Origin: Pogona vitticeps
Lineage: Eukaryota > Chordata > Lepidosauria > Squamata > Agamidae
Direction: 5' to 3'
NCBI RefSeq assembly: GCF_051106095.1
Contig: NC_135793.1
Span: 9,472,501-9,536,500, forward strand
Length of the DNA stretch: 64,000 bases
Positions within the stretch are counted from its first letter, which is position 1. Every line of letters starts with the position of its first letter. A model generated the notes under the pieces. That model worked only from the letters and a program-made list of their open reading frames with translations. It was not told the DNA's origin and did not search any database. Below, piece after piece: positions 46,494-60,400 of the stretch. Position numbers and translations under genes: made by a program.

Positions 46494-47700
46494 CTGGAAG
46501 AAGAAAGGGGTGGTTGGGCTCCCTCTTCACTCTTTGGAGCTCAGCTCAGACGCCATTCCTTGCAGGCTGGCACTGAGTGAGTGGTTGAGACTGTAAGTGC
46601 CAGTTGAGGAGAACAAACCAAAAAGGGGTGGTCTGCTTTGATAGACTTTAAGTGCCTTCTGCTCTGTAGATCGCAGAACTTTTCCCTGCTGTGTGGCTAG
46701 AGGCTTTTAGCCAAAGGTCACATTCTACCAAGAAAAACAGCCTCTGCCCTAGATGGGAAACAACCAAGGCCTCTCTGCCGCTGCTGCAGCTGGCGGCCCC
46801 TCCCATTGCCCTGCCCACTGCCTACTCCCTGCCTCTTTTTTCCTTTGCCATGCTGCAAATACCTAGGTGGAAAGGGGAAAGGGGAACAAGCAGCTTGGGA
46901 AGAGAGAGGGTTTGTGTTTGTGTTTCTGTGTGTGTGGAAAAAGGGACAAATCTATCACTTTCCACTGAGGCAAGTCCCCAAACCTCAGCAGTGCATAGCC
47001 TCTGTGCCTTGAACAAGTCTGACTGTTAAAGAATACTTTACTCTGCACCTTGCAAGGACTGCCACATGGGCTATGTGATTCCTTAGAACTCAGAAAAGGT
47101 CAATTAAATAGGACTTCTCTACGGGAGCTAATCAATGGCCTTTACTAAGCCTCTGGATTTAGCCAAGCCCTGCGGATCCAAGAAACTAGTCCTCAGTTAG
47201 AATTTTTATAATTATTTTTTATTGAGAAAATATAGTTTCATAGAAACAGTTTGTTTGCTTAAGCATTAGCATAAAGACATGTTCAAAGGATTACTATAGT
47301 TAAAGACAACAACTACTTCCCATAAAATAACAAACACAAAAAGCTGAGGTCAGGTGGGCTAGCCCCACCTCCTTCTCTTCTTCCTCGCTACATTCTTTTT
47401 CCTTCAGCTACACCACACAAACCATCAGGAACTTCTCTCAGGAAAAAAATTATCCTCCACAAAAGGGTCAATCTCCAAACATAGCCCACCGTCCATTTTT
47501 CTACATTCCTCCGACCTCCTTTTTCACGGCTGTAAAACAATTCACTCAAAGAGGCATAACTGCCTACCCGGTCTCCAATTCTCATGGAGATGAAGGTGGG
47601 GTTATCTCCATTCCCCTGTCTCCAACGGCTTTCACTTTGAAACCTAACAGACTCCATTTTCTCTCATTCTCCTTGACAACAAATCCCACTCTCCTTCAAT
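46494..47700. other. region upstream of G3
   Basis: Counterpart of 20176-21470. The GT-rich stretch is shorter (deletion at about 46935) and a short insertion occurs near 47025. No first exon identified. Confidence 0.4.
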
Positions 47701-47865
47701 ATCAATCACACACACACATACACAGTATTTTGTATGTACGTATGTTTGTGTATATATGTGTATAGAGAGCATATGTGAACAACCACCACCCCCACACACA
47801 GGAATTCCACACACAAACACAAAGAATACCACACACATACAAACACACTTAAAAGGGGGGAAACT

Positions 47866-48071
<206 letters not shown>

Positions 48072-48247
48072 TTGCTGTCTTTATTTGGGGAAATATTCTT
48101 CTCACTAAAGAGGGAATTTCCTTCCTTTATTGTTGCTTTATTTTTTTATTCCATGTACACTTAAGAGGGGAAAATACACACACAGAGTATATATACTTGA
48201 AAGTGAGGGGAGATAGATGAAGCCCCTAGAAATTTCAACTACTGTAG

Positions 48248-48251
<4 letters not shown>

Positions 48252-48340
<89 letters not shown>
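48252..48340. repeat. (CATA)n(CA)n microsatellite, unit 2
   Basis: About 36 bp of CATA then about 54 bp of CA. Unit 1 has only TACATACA at the same point (21900). Confidence 0.95.
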
Positions 48341-48341
<1 letters not shown>

Positions 48342-48344
48342 TTA

Positions 48345-49025
48345 AAAAATGTCTTGATGTCTTTATTTGCGTTTGGGGCAGGATTCTGCCTTTCTAGGGA
48401 AGGGGCTTCCTTTTTTTTGTTGCCTTATCTTTATACCTTTTTAATATTTTGTTCTTTTACTTTGATTTGCTTCTTTTACTTTACTTTGGGTCACCTCCCT
48501 GATGAGGAAAAGCTACAGCGTTTGGGGCTCTTTAGTCTAGACGAGAAAAGGCGCCTGAGGGGGGACGTGACTGAAATGGATGAAATGATGCAGGGAATGG
48601 ATCAACTGGAGAGAGGGAAGCTTTTTTCTCCTCCTCACGCTGTACCAGAGCCAGGAGGCGTCCACTCCAACCGAGTGTTGGGAGAGTGAGAACAGAAAAA
48701 AGAAAATATTTTCCTGACCCAGCATGTTGCTAGTTTGTGGAACTGCTCGTCACAGGATGTGGATGCCTTTAAAAGGGGACGGGACAGTTTCCTCAGGAAA
48801 AGTCCATCGCAGGTGACAGGCCATGAAGGGGATGGATAATCTCCGGGCTGAAGAGGAAGGTAGCTCTGAAAGGCCAGGTGCAGGGCAGGGGGATCAGGAG
48901 ACAGGGATCTCGTGGTCTCTCGTGGGCTCCCATAGGCATCTGGTGGGGCCCCCGTGAGGGAGAGGAAGCTGGACGAGATGGGCCCTTGGCCTGATCCAGC
49001 AGGGCTCTTCTTATGCTCTTTTGTT
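48345..49025 (+). mobile_element. CR1 LINE 3' end, unit 2 (longer)
   Basis: Contains GHLPDEEKLQRLGLFSL and KRRLRGDVTEMDEMMQGMDQ in the frame 48354-48689, then the CR1 3' UTR to CTTCTTATGCTCTT. The coding part is missing in unit 1. Confidence 0.85.
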
Positions 49026-50020
49026 CTTCTGGTAAAAGCTCTCCTTAAATACCTCACTTCCTTGGAAAATCCTCTTCGTTTCACAATGAGTCATGTAAGC
49101 CCTGTGCAACAGCACCCATGATTTCTGGATTGTGGGCAGACGAAGGTTATATTTCAACAGTATTTTTTTGGAGGGGAGGATTCCACATTAAAATTAGGTG
49201 GGTTTAGGAGAATTGACACTCGGATCGTTATTTTTGTGGCACTGTGAAGTCATTCATTGAAGAACCCATGATTTCTGAGATGTAATCTGTGGTTAGAAAT
49301 GGGACCTATGAATGGACAAGCGGTTTAGGGCAGATCCCACATAAAATCATGTGGAGCCCTGAGGAACTGGATCCACTCGGGACGGGTATTCTTGCCCTGT
49401 AGAAAAGCTAGGAGTTGCTGGATCCATGATTTCTGTGGTATGTCCTGTGAGAACAGGACACATTTTCTTTAAAAATATGATATTTATATAGTGTTCTTTA
49501 GATCAGTTATCGTAAAGGTGGCATATGAATGAATGAATGAATGAATGTTCTGTGTTATTCATTTTACTGCATTTTTAAAAGAATTAAAATTGGGACATAT
49601 ATATATTAGATGAAGCCTTGAATTGAGCGCTAAGCCTAGGGAAGGGGAGCTTTGGACCGTTTTCTCCCCTGTCATCATCATAACCCCCTTGCTATGGGCA
49701 GAAGTCTGCTCCTCTCTGATGATGGGGCTGGGAAGGGATTTCATCAGCATCTCCTTCAGCTGAGAAATCTTCCCAGACCAGACCCTCCTCTTCCTGAAGG
49801 AAACCAGGTCTTTGTTTGGCTCTTCTCACGACTCACTATCCTCCAGGTTATCCCTTCAGTTTTCAGCTCCAGCGTTCAAGGGTGACGCAAACTGTTAAGC
49901 AGGCAGGAAACACCGAAAGGGTGTGTAGACCACTTGGGATCCCTTCAGATACTACACCTACCTAAATTAGTCAGATAAAACTATATAAGGTTACTCCTTG
50001 AAAACCACGATTTACCTAAT
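49026..50020. other. non-coding stretch, unit 2
   Basis: Counterpart of 22346-23690 without the 23052-23393 segment. No gene recognised. The CCATGATTTCTG motif occurs three times here too. Confidence 0.4.
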
Positions 50021-50021
50021 T

Positions 50022-50930
50022 TTAACTGCTACCACTAAAAATTTGGGCTATCTGTGCTGTTACTTGTTTATCTTGGTTTGCAAGAAGAAACGATGCATAA
50101 AATTCAGATGAACGTCCTGCCTTCTTGGTTAACAAAAGACAAATTAACTCTTTGCACACTTTTGTAGAAAGAACAGAACAACAAAACATGAGCAAGGGTT
50201 TCAACACTGTAACCGCAAGGACACAGGCGGATTTGTAGTGAGATTCCTTCAATACGACCCCCAAGTAGTGCTGAAGGTATAACATTAAGTCTCGCACGTT
50301 AAACGTCCCATCTGTATTTGGGGGTTGTCAGCCTATACAAATGTTTGTTTGTTTGTTTGTTTGTTTGTTTGTTTGTTTGTGTATTTATTCTGCCTCTAGA
50401 TGGCTTGTCACAAAGTGTTTGCACCAGGGAAACAGTTTAGTAGTGACAGACAAATGGTTTTGGTGTCCAATATCATATGAACGCTGTTCTAGTAGGTTTC
50501 TTCCTTTGCTATACGCAATAGTTAATAAGAAATCAGGTGACAGCCCCAAGGTATGTGTTTTGGACTTGACATCTTTCCTCCATTTACTCTCATGAGGATG
50601 CTCCACAGCAAAGTAGAACAGACCGGAGGGAACAAGGTTCCGTCTTCACCAAACGTTAAATATCTTGAGCCAGGCCTGTGTGTCTCCTGAGGAAAGGCCA
50701 CTTTCCAGCCTCAGAGAGTCCCCTTGGCACACAGCTGGGTACAGCAACTCTTTGTCTAAGAAACTTCGGCTGAACCATTTCTATTGATTTTAAGCTTGTA
50801 TTAGCCCAAACTGGGCTCCCATACAGCACCTGCACTAACGGCTTGGCTCCGTAGACTTCCAACCCTGCTGGTATATAATTGTGGCCATTAGTGTAGAAAA
50901 ACTCAGAATTTCTTGCATCCATAATGTTTT
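50022..50930 (-). mobile_element. non-LTR retrotransposon, C-terminal remnants (unit 2)
   Basis: Counterpart of 23868-24780 (VLYGSPVWANTSLKSIEMVQ), with an enlarged (GTTT)n tract at 50343-50381. Confidence 0.6.
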
Positions 50931-51369
50931 AAAACAACAGTTGAAGGAGAAACTAGCAGACGCTCCCTCACATCTCACCCCTCAGATCTTACCATAGTGC
51001 AATGTCACTTATTAAGTAAAATGAGGCTTGGAAATACATTTTGAGAAGTTTGAAGATTGGCAAGACTTTATAATAGGTCTTATGAAAAGGAAGCAAAAGG
51101 GATTTAAAAGGTTAAAAAATTTTTTATAGCCCTAAAGTCAACGCCGCTGCTGGCCCTCTCCCCTCCTGTGTTAAAGCTTCCTCAAACGAAAAGAACCAGA
51201 CAAACTCAAATTCTATCTTATTCGTCAGTAAATAAGGGGGCACAGAAACATGATATTGTAAATAATCAGACCTGAGGCTGATATTGCAAATATGATGAGA
51301 TTGTAAATAATCAGACCTAAGGGAAAAGCTAAGGCTGGCTGGGCAATCTTCTTATCTACACCTCTTCAA

Positions 51370-52782
51370 CCATCCATCAAGTGGGCTCCCTCCCTCGTGC
51401 GGTCAAAGAGCAATGGGTGGCCTTATGGACCTTGGTGCTACGAAGTCCTTGCGGTTGATCCCTGTCTATTCCCCTCCTTTTCCCTCTCCGAAGGCCACCA
51501 AACAGGCCTGGGAGGAATTGGAAAATTAGAAAGTAGATCTCGAATCTAAATTTCCCAGAGCCCAACTAATCATTATGGGAGATTTTAAAGCAGATATCTG
51601 GGATGAGCATTTTCTCACTTTGTTCCAAGATATCTGAGAGGATTCAGAGCATAGCCCCCCCCCACTGTAGATATATCGGATACTCCATCTTAGAATCCAG
51701 TTCCCCAATTTGAAATAAAGTCCTTGATCAGCTGTATTAAAGCAGGCAAGGCCCCAGGGATTGATCCCATTCTGCCAGAAATGCTAAAAGCCCACGCAGG
51801 CTGGTGGGCCCCTTTGCTGTCTCATCGGTTCACACATATCAAGCACTCAGGTAAATTCCCTGTTGGTTGGTCAGAAGCTCTTGTACTACCAGATTTTAAG
51901 AACGGGGATGGATGAGACCCATCAAATTATCCACCCAGTAGCTTATTGTCGGTGGTGGGTAAACTGTATGCAAGTTCTTTAAATCAGACATTAGGAAGAG
52001 CAGAATATCCTGGGAAATGAGCAGACAGGCTTTAGAAAAGACAAATCAAGTGTCCTCACACCGACCCTGTTTGGGATCTTTTTTGCTGTCATGCTGAAGC
52101 ACGCCTTTGGAACTGCAACACAAGGTGTCTATCTCCAAACTAGATCAGATGGAAAGCTTTCTACTCTCTAGATTGAGAGTGAAGACCAAAGTCCAGCTGG
52201 AGTGCATGCGGGACTTCCTCTTCGCGAATGATGCAGCTGTTGTTGCCCATTCTGCTGAAGACCAACAACAACTCATGAATCGTTTTAGCAAGGCCTGCCA
52301 AGACTTTGGACTAACAATCAGCTTGCAGAAAACAAAATTCATGAGCCAGGGCGTGGACTCACCTCCCTCTATTACCATCACCACACAAGCATTGGAGGTT
52401 ATTCATGACTTAGTGTACCTTGGCTCAATGATCTCTGACACTCTCTCCCTAGATGTGGAGCTGGATGAACGGATTGGGAAGCCAGCTACCATGTTCTCTA
52501 GACTCAAAAAGAGAGTATGGCTTAAGAAGAAGCTGATGGCATATACCAAGATCCAGGTCTTTAGAACCTGTGTCCTGAGCACACTCCTGCACTGCAGCGA
52601 GTCCTGGACCCTTCGTGCATGGCAGGAGAGGAAGGTGAACACGTTCCATATGCGTTGTCTCTGACACATTTTTGGTATCACTTGACAGGAGAAAGTTACA
52701 AACAGAGTAGTCCTAGAAAGAGCTGGAATTTTTATCATATATACATTATTGAAACAGCGATGTCTACGTTGGCTTGGGCATG
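51370..52782 (+). mobile_element. RTE-like LINE, internally deleted, spanning the unit 2/3 junction
   Basis: Counterpart of 25200-26606 with the same internal deletion and the same FANDAA box. The frame 52107-52664 runs through LLHCSESWTLRAWQERKVN. The L2-like LINE enters at about 52783. Confidence 0.65.
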
Positions 52783-54975
52783 TTTATGTATTTATTTATT
52801 TGACCTATATGCCACCCACTCTACCCAAAGGTCTCTGGGTGGCTTACAACAATTAAAATACAATAAAAAGATAAAACAATTCTATTTTATTCATTCATTT
52901 ATTATTATTTAAAATACAATTAAAATATATACTCTAAAAATTGCCATCAGGACCCACAGTAGATATTGTTTCAATTAAAAGCCTTTTGGGGCAGGAAGGA
53001 TTTGCCCTGGTGCTGGAATGTCATCAGTGTTGACGCCAGATAAATCTCAATTGGGATGGCATTCCATAGTCTTGGGGCAGCTGCGGAGAAGGCCCTTTGC
53101 CTACCTCCTTGAGGGACGGCTCTTTCAAAAGGGCCCCCTGGCTAGATCTTAACTGCCGGGTAGTTCCATATGGAAGGAGGCGGTCCTTCAGGTATCCAGG
53201 GCCCAAGCCGTTTAGGGCTTTATATGTCAAAACAAGCACTTTGAATTGGGCCCGGGCAGCAACTGGTAGCCAATGTAATCTTAACAAATCGGTTTGATAT
53301 GCCCCCTAGCGTCCCCACCACTCAGCGCCCCCACCACTCACCAGCCGCGCAGCTCGATTCTGGACCAGTTGCAGTCGCCGGACCGTCTTCAAAGGCAGCC
53401 CCACGTAGAGCGCATTGCAGTAATCTATGCAGGATGTTACCAGTGTGTGTGTAACTGTCAGGTCTCAACAACTGAAACTCATCCATTAATATCTGACCTA
53501 AGCACGGCACACTGGACACATCCTCTGATTCTGCAGTAACAGTAGAGTCCAACCCACTGCGAATCTGAGCGATTTCCCCCTCAAAATGAATGGCAAACTC
53601 ATCACAGCCAGCTGATGAGCAGTCCGGGACCTCCACCAGATTTCCCGGTTGAAGAAGATCCCAGACCACTCAAAACAGCTCTGCTGGACGACATTCTGTG
53701 GAAGCAATACGGCTGGAGAAATATTGCCATTTCGCTAGCCATATTGCCACGAAATAGGCCCAATAATGGGCTCTAAGTCGTGTTCGATCGGACTCCCAGT
53801 GGGATTTCCTCCACCTGCGCTCCAGCCGTCTCCCTTCTCACTTCATCGCCCAGAGTTCAGAATAATACCAAGGAGCTGTCTGGGCTCTGCGTGCAGGGAG
53901 AGGGCACTTAGGCGCAATCGTGTCAGCCACCCAGGTCACCTTCCCTATTCTATAGGGTGACCTGAGCTTCGACAGGAGCGCCGACCATATCAGACGGATA
54001 ATCCCCCAGAGCATTCAGGAAACCATCCGGATCCATTAGTCTCTGAGGGCGGATCATCTTAATAGATCCCCCACCCTTGCAGAGGGGAGAAGAAGCTAAT
54101 AGGCTAAACTTGACCAGGAAGTGGTCTGACCATGACAATGGGGTCACAACCAGTCCCTCCACATCCAAACCACCATCTTCCAGTCCCGTTGAGAAAACCA
54201 GGTCCAAGGTGTGGCCCTTCTCATGCGTCGGGCCGATAACACATTGAGACAGCCCCATGGTTGTCATGGCGGCCATGAAGTCCTGAGCCGCCCCAGTCAA
54301 GGCAGCCTCGACATGGATGTTGAAGTCCCCCAGCACCAACAGCCTGGGAGTCCTCAACACCAGGTCGGAGACGACCTCCGTCAGCTCAGGCAGGGAGACT
54401 GTTGGTATGTAGCAGGGTGGGCGGTACACCAACAGGATCCGTAGTCTGCCTCGCAAGCCCAACACACAATGCAGGCCCTCAAGACCTGCTCTCAAAGGGA
54501 TAGGAAGCCTGATCAAGGAGATAGAACTCCTATAGACTATAGCAACTCCCCCTCCCCGACCCTCCGAGCGACATTGGTGCTGGACCGAGTACCCAGACGG
54601 ACGCAGCTGGGAGGGGGGAACACCACCCTTCTCTCCCACCCAGGTCTCAGTAATGCACGCCAGATCAGCACCCTCATCCAGAATTACATCATGGATGAGG
54701 GTAGTCTTGTTTTGTACTGACCTGGCGTTCATCAACAGCACCGTGTGGCTCGAGGGTTTGCTGATATGGTCACCTGATACCATCTGGTTGGGTGTAGGAC
54801 TAGAAGAGGGGATAGATGGAAGATATCTCACCTCTCTTCTCCTACGTGGGTATGTTCTACCTCCACCGCCATTCCTTCCCCTACCCAGCACCCCCTCCAT
54901 GGCTGCCCCCTCTAATGCCATCCCCCCTTCCTGTTACCTCAGATCCACTGTGGGTCTCTATGCAACCTGATGGCA
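52783..54975 (-). mobile_element. L2-like LINE with open endonuclease frame (unit 3)
   Basis: Same structure and RT-core deletion as in units 1 and 2. The endonuclease frame 54921-53950 is open for 323 codons with NARSV, ETWVGE, GDFNIH and SDHFLVKF. Confidence 0.82.
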
Positions 54976-56022
54976 ATTAATAGTCCCAATAATAATAATT
55001 AATAATAACAATAAAAACATTCCAAAGCTCCTTCTCCCCTCCAAGCCAGGTGGCTGATGTTGACGGATGGGTTGGGGCAGCCAGAGGCAGCGAGGGCCCA
55101 GTCCTGCAAGGCCGAGGGAGTCCAGGCCAAAGTCCCCCAGGAAGGCTGCCAACCGGCAGAAGCACAGCCACACTGTCTCTCACTCAGTGCCTGAGGGACG
55201 GCAGATGATGACGAAGAAGACTCCCCCAAAGGCAGGAATGTTGTGAGAATGTCCATACTGGGAGTGTGTTCATTAGGTCCTTCTTTTGCTGCCCCTTTTT
55301 AAATTCAGTCTTCCTTTAAACCTTCAAATCTGTTCACTCTATCGTTCCGTGCATCACAGGGTAGAGCTTGGAAGGAGTTTAGGAGATTTTTTTCATCTGG
55401 TTCCACGGATTCTGTGAATTCCATTCCATTTCTTCCTTGGCTGCTGGAGGTCCCTTTCAGCCAACTCTGCAGCATTTGGGTTGTTCCCGGGTGAAAATCT
55501 CCCCTCAGAAGTGTCTTTGCAGTTCTCTCGGGAACTTTTCAAGTTGAAGAAGGAGGGTGAAGAGTGTGATTCAATCCCCAGCAGATGGCTGGAAACAATT
55601 CAATGGATGGCATTCTCGTTGTTGGCTTGTTTGGGAACGCCAAAGCACCTGCAGAAGGAAGGCAGACCAAAAGCAGGATTCAGTTGCACAGCCAATTTAG
55701 CAGCAATATTTCAAGCCACACAGGTCTGCAGAAACAGTAAAACGGTAAAAAAAAATAAAAAGCTTCTTTGTGACAATTAAGATTAAAAGATTAAAATGGG
55801 GTTAAAGAGGGAGTGCAGCAGAGCCCAGCAAAATGTGATAATCCTCCCTCTGTCGGCCATCTTCAACCCCGCCTTGGGACATAGAACACTTGAGAGTGAC
55901 ATTCTCCCCCTCAATGGGGAAGACCCCGACCCTTTCTGCCCTCCCTCTGGGGGAAGGGGCTGCTCTCCCTGGAGCACCTCCTCGGACCTTTGCCTGGGAT
56001 GACCCTACCTGGCCGAGATGGT
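54976..56022. other. spacer and first 3' flank block, unit 3
   Basis: Counterpart of 28801-29851; no gene recognised. A short inverted-looking change at about 55880-55905 replaces the CACTCTCAAGTGTTC found in unit 2. Confidence 0.5.
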
Positions 56023-56103
56023 CTACGACTCCCCCTCCTTCTCTTCTTCCAGGCTGGCGATGTCGGCCAGCGTGTTGGCGTCATCGTCCTCCTCAGCAGA
56101 ATC
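56023..56103 (-). CDS. spare terminal exon downstream of G4
   Basis: 81 nt, phase 0, same splice acceptor type, encoding DSAEEDDDANTLADIASLEE then EKEGES and a stop. One codon differs from the unit 2 copy (Asp to Asn). Confidence 0.5.
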   Translation of the reverse strand, partial: DSAEEDDDANTLADIASLEEEKEGES

Positions 56104-56339
56104 CTACGAATGAAAGCAGTTTGGTTAAATGGGAACCAGGACACCAGCTGGAGACCTTTGGGGTCGAAAACAGACCCAGTGATTTATATCCCTTTCAGGT
56201 TAAAACCATTCTCGCTGCGTATCTAGGGCTTTCCCTTCTCCTCTCCCCACTCCCACTATTCCTCCCCCCAACTTGAAATATAATACAGCATGGAATGTTT
56301 CAGGCAAGCCTGGATGTCTCTTGGTATTCTTGGTAATCT

Positions 56340-56828
56340 CACAGCAATTCTGTCACCTCTCCTTTCTTTGGCCTTGAGTTCTCTCAAATGTGATCATTGA
56401 ATATAAGGCCATCAATAATTGACAAGAAAATAGAATATAGTCTACTGTATCTATTCACAGCACCTAGGTTACTCTTGGCCCAAGAATGGAGGAATGAAGA
56501 GACACCAATGATGGTTGGGCTCTTAAAGAAGGGATTGGACATGGCAGAAGTAGACATGCTTTCAGAGGCACTACGGGATCAACCAAGAGACTTTGTAAAG
56601 CAAATCTGGAAGTAATACATAATTGGCCCCAGAAAAAGACAGGAGCTTAGTGGGAAAATTAGTCTATAGCGAATCAGTGCTCACCGGAATCCCCTTGAAG
56701 ATATTCGATGACCAGACAATGGTGAAATCTCTGATCCATAGGGGAATGAAGGATGTTCAGCTGGTATCTTTTCTTTTTCTCTGTTTGTTTCATTAATTAT
56801 CTCTTAGATTGTTCTTGTTTTTAAATTT

Positions 56829-56830
<2 letters not shown>
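56340..56830 (+). mobile_element. L1-like LINE 3' end (unit 3)
   Basis: Counterpart of 30170-30660. Confidence 0.6.
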
Positions 56831-56916
<86 letters not shown>

Positions 56917-56962
56917 TAATAATAATGATAATGATAATGATAAAAATGATAAAAATGATAAA
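56831..56962. repeat. (AAT)n microsatellite with GATAAT interruptions, unit 3
   Basis: About 80 bp pure AAT, then mixed AATGAT and AAAAATGAT repeats to 56962. Confidence 0.92.
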
Positions 56963-57450
56963 AGAAGGTGGGTGAAGAGTGTAATTCAATCCCAGCAGAT
57001 GGCTGGAAACAATTCAATTGATGCCACGCTCCTTGTTTGTTTGTTTGGGATCGCCGAAGCACCTGCAGAAGGAAGGCAGATCAAAAGCAGGATTCAGTTG
57101 CACAGCCAATTTAGCAGCAATATTGCAAGGCACGCAGGTAGGGAGAAACAGTAAAATGGTAAAATAAAAATAAAAATAAAAAGCTTCTTTGTGACAATTA
57201 AGAGTGAAAAATAAAAGATTAAAATGGGATTAAAGAGGGGGTGCAGCAGAGCCCAGCAAAACGTTGTAATCCTCCCTCCGTCAGCCATCTTCAACCCCGC
57301 CTTGGGACATTGTCACTCTCAAGCCTTCTTTCTCCCCCTCAAAGGGCAAGACCCTGACCCTTTCTGCTCTTCTTGAGGGGGAAGGGACTGCTCTCCCTGG
57401 AGCCGTTCCTCGGACCTTTGCCTGGGATGACCCTACCTGGCCGAGATGGT

Positions 57451-60400
57451 CTACGGCTCCACCTCCTCTTCCTCCAGGCTGGCGATGTCGGCCAGCGAGT
57501 CCACTTCCTCATCTTCCAGGCTGGGGATGTCCTCCAGCGTGTCAGTGTCTCCAAACTCCTCAGGAGAATCCTACGAAAAAGAGGGATTTGGTTAAATGAG
57601 AACCAGGACTCAAGCTGGAGACCATTGGGAATCCCCCGCTTTAAGGAGCCTTTGCAGTCTGGAACTGCAAGAAGGTCTGGTCTCTTCAGAGAAGGGAGCT
57701 GTGAGGCGTGCCAGGGTTGGGGGGCATAAGGGATGCCTCCTTCCTCCACCCTTTGACCTCCCATAGAAGGGGCAGCTCTTCCTTCCTTACCAAAGGTGGA
57801 AATTCCTCCATTTCCTTGAGGAGTTTGTTCAGGGCCTCCGCCAGGGCACTGCAAGAATCAGAGGAGAAGAAGAGTCTAAAGCCAGTGCGTGGAGCTACAA
57901 TGCCAGCCCAGCCCCACCAAGCCATCGAACCATCGGGGCTCAATTCCCTGCACTGGGGGGCCAGATCCCTCTGGGATGCAGAGAACAGTTCCTAAGGGCT
58001 GCTTGGGAGGAATAGTAAAAAGGCCAGAAAAAGGGAAGGTGCCCTTGAACTGCCAGGCAGCCCAATAAACCAGCCAAACACTGAAACCGACAAGGAGGCA
58101 AACGACACGTGAACCCAACCAGGAAGCTCCCTGGGTTTGTTTAAGTCTTCCTACTAAAATTAAAACCTGGAGGGATCCTCCGTGAGCCCCAACCCGCTTT
58201 TTCACACATCAAGCCAGAAAGAGAACGAGAGATTGAGAGAGAGAGAAATTACCTGGGTGATGGTACCAGTGCTTGTGCAGGGAGGCTCTCGCTCTCGTCC
58301 GGGGTGTTTGGGAGGGTAAAGGGCGATGTGTATTCAGAAGAACTCTAGGAATCAAAACCAAAACATAACATTTAAAGCAGAGTAACAATGGGCCTTTGAA
58401 TGGAAACGGTTCCCCTTGAAAGAAGGGGATCTGGTAAATACGTAAAGGGGATCCTTCTTTTCTTGGGCACATTTCCCTTGACGGGGCAGAAGGAGGCTGA
58501 GAGAGGGAGGGAGGGAGGGCTGCTCTCTTCCTTTCTCTTTTCCCCATTAAGGTGTGGGGCTGGCTTACCTGGGTGGAGCTCCCCACACTTCTCACTCTCC
58601 TGGAGAGCCGGTGGGGAAATGGCAACGGGCCAAGAGCATTTGGGAGAGGAAGCCCGACGCAAGGGGTAGGCGGGCCCCCTCTTCCAGGCTCCACCAGCCC
58701 CTTCCACGCCCTGCTTTGCATCTGAAACTTACCAAAAAACTAAACGTGGATCCCTCTTCCTCCACAAATGCCTGTCTTGATGTTACTGCCACGAGACTAG
58801 GAGAAACAAGCCACCGAACAGATTAGACCCCTGAATTCAGGAGCTCCTTGTCTTTATGAGCTCCATCCACTGGGGGTGGCACATGCATTGTTTGCTATGG
58901 TGGAGTGTGGGGACCTTTCCAGTTGGTGGAGCCAAAACGGGGTCAGATGTTATGGGGCCCTTCCCAAAGCATCCCCACCATTGTCCAGACCCTGATGTTG
59001 AGAGGAGGTCTGGGGGTGTCCGTGGGCCAAACCAGGGCATCCCCCCCAATCCTCCCCTTGAAGAGAGCGTACCTTCCAGAAATCGGTCGTGGGACAAAGG
59101 TCTCCTCATCCAAGCTGCCCCAATAGCTAATTGAGGCTCCGAGGGGCATAGAATCCTGAAAAAATAAAAAAATAAATGGATAAATGATTTGAAACGACAA
59201 ACACAATGATTTGAAGCCCACCTCTCTCTTTAGCCCAAACGCTGTTCTCTCGTCCTGCAGGAGGCTTTTGAAGGGAAGGGAAGGGAAAGGGGACGTCCCC
59301 TCCGTAGAGGAAACCTCCTTCCATTCCTTACCACGGTCAATGTGGATTGCCGGCCATCCTTCCCCTCCTCTCGTCCGCAGGGTAGCAGTTGGCTGTAAAT
59401 GCTGTGAGAAGAGGACACCACAGGTCAGAAAAGGACGGCATAAAAGAGCCACTGGATGAGACCAGGGCTGCAGCAATCCCCGTCATTGCCCTAACTCCGA
59501 TTTCGAGGAGGTATCTGGGCTTTGCTTGGCAAATGCATTGCCTGAACCAGACCACCCCTTCCTGTCCCTCGGCTGGGAAGACCGTACCTTTCCACCTCAG
59601 AGATGACCAGAGACGGAACCTCTGGCAGGCTGCTCTGGGCGCTCCGTGGGGCAAGGACCACCATGGAATCCAAGGTCCTTGCAGAACAGGCTGAAAAGGC
59701 CCGTTGCGTTTCTTCCTTCTCCTCCTCGGCTTCCCTGGCTGGCAGCTCGCTGCGGGTGCTGAGAAAAGAGGACACAAGAGGTCGGCAACTGGAGGCCACA
59801 GAACGACATAGGAGGAAACCAGGGCGGCAGCCACTGGACCTGAATCCTACTTCCAGCTGTTGCCCCAAGTAGGTCTCAGAGGATCATGAAGGCCACCACC
59901 AGCTCCCATCCTTGGTTCCCCAGGACACCAGCCAGTCACCCCCAGCCTTTGAGACACAGGGAGTGACTGGACTTCGTTTGGGAAATGCATGGTCTAACGG
60001 AGGGCAGCCCTTTCTGTCCCTCGGCTGAGAAGACCGTACCTTTCCACCTCCGAGATCACCAGAGACGGAGCCCGTGGCAGGCTGCTCTGGGCGCTCCGAG
60101 GGGCAAGCCCCACCATGGAATACAGGGTCCTTGTAGAGCAGGTCGAAAGGGTCCCTTGCGGTTCCTCCTTCTCCTCCTCGGCTTCCCTGGTTTGCAGCTC
60201 GCTGCGGGTGCTGAGAAAAGAGGACACAAGAGGTCGGCAACTGGAGGCCCCACAGCATCGTAGGAGGAAAGCAGGGCGGCAGCCACTGGACCTGAATCCT
60301 ACTTCCAGCTGTTGCCCCAAGTAGGTCTCAGCTGGTCATGAAGACCACCACCAGCTCCCATCCTTGGTTCCCCAGGACACCAGCCAGTCACCCCCAGCCT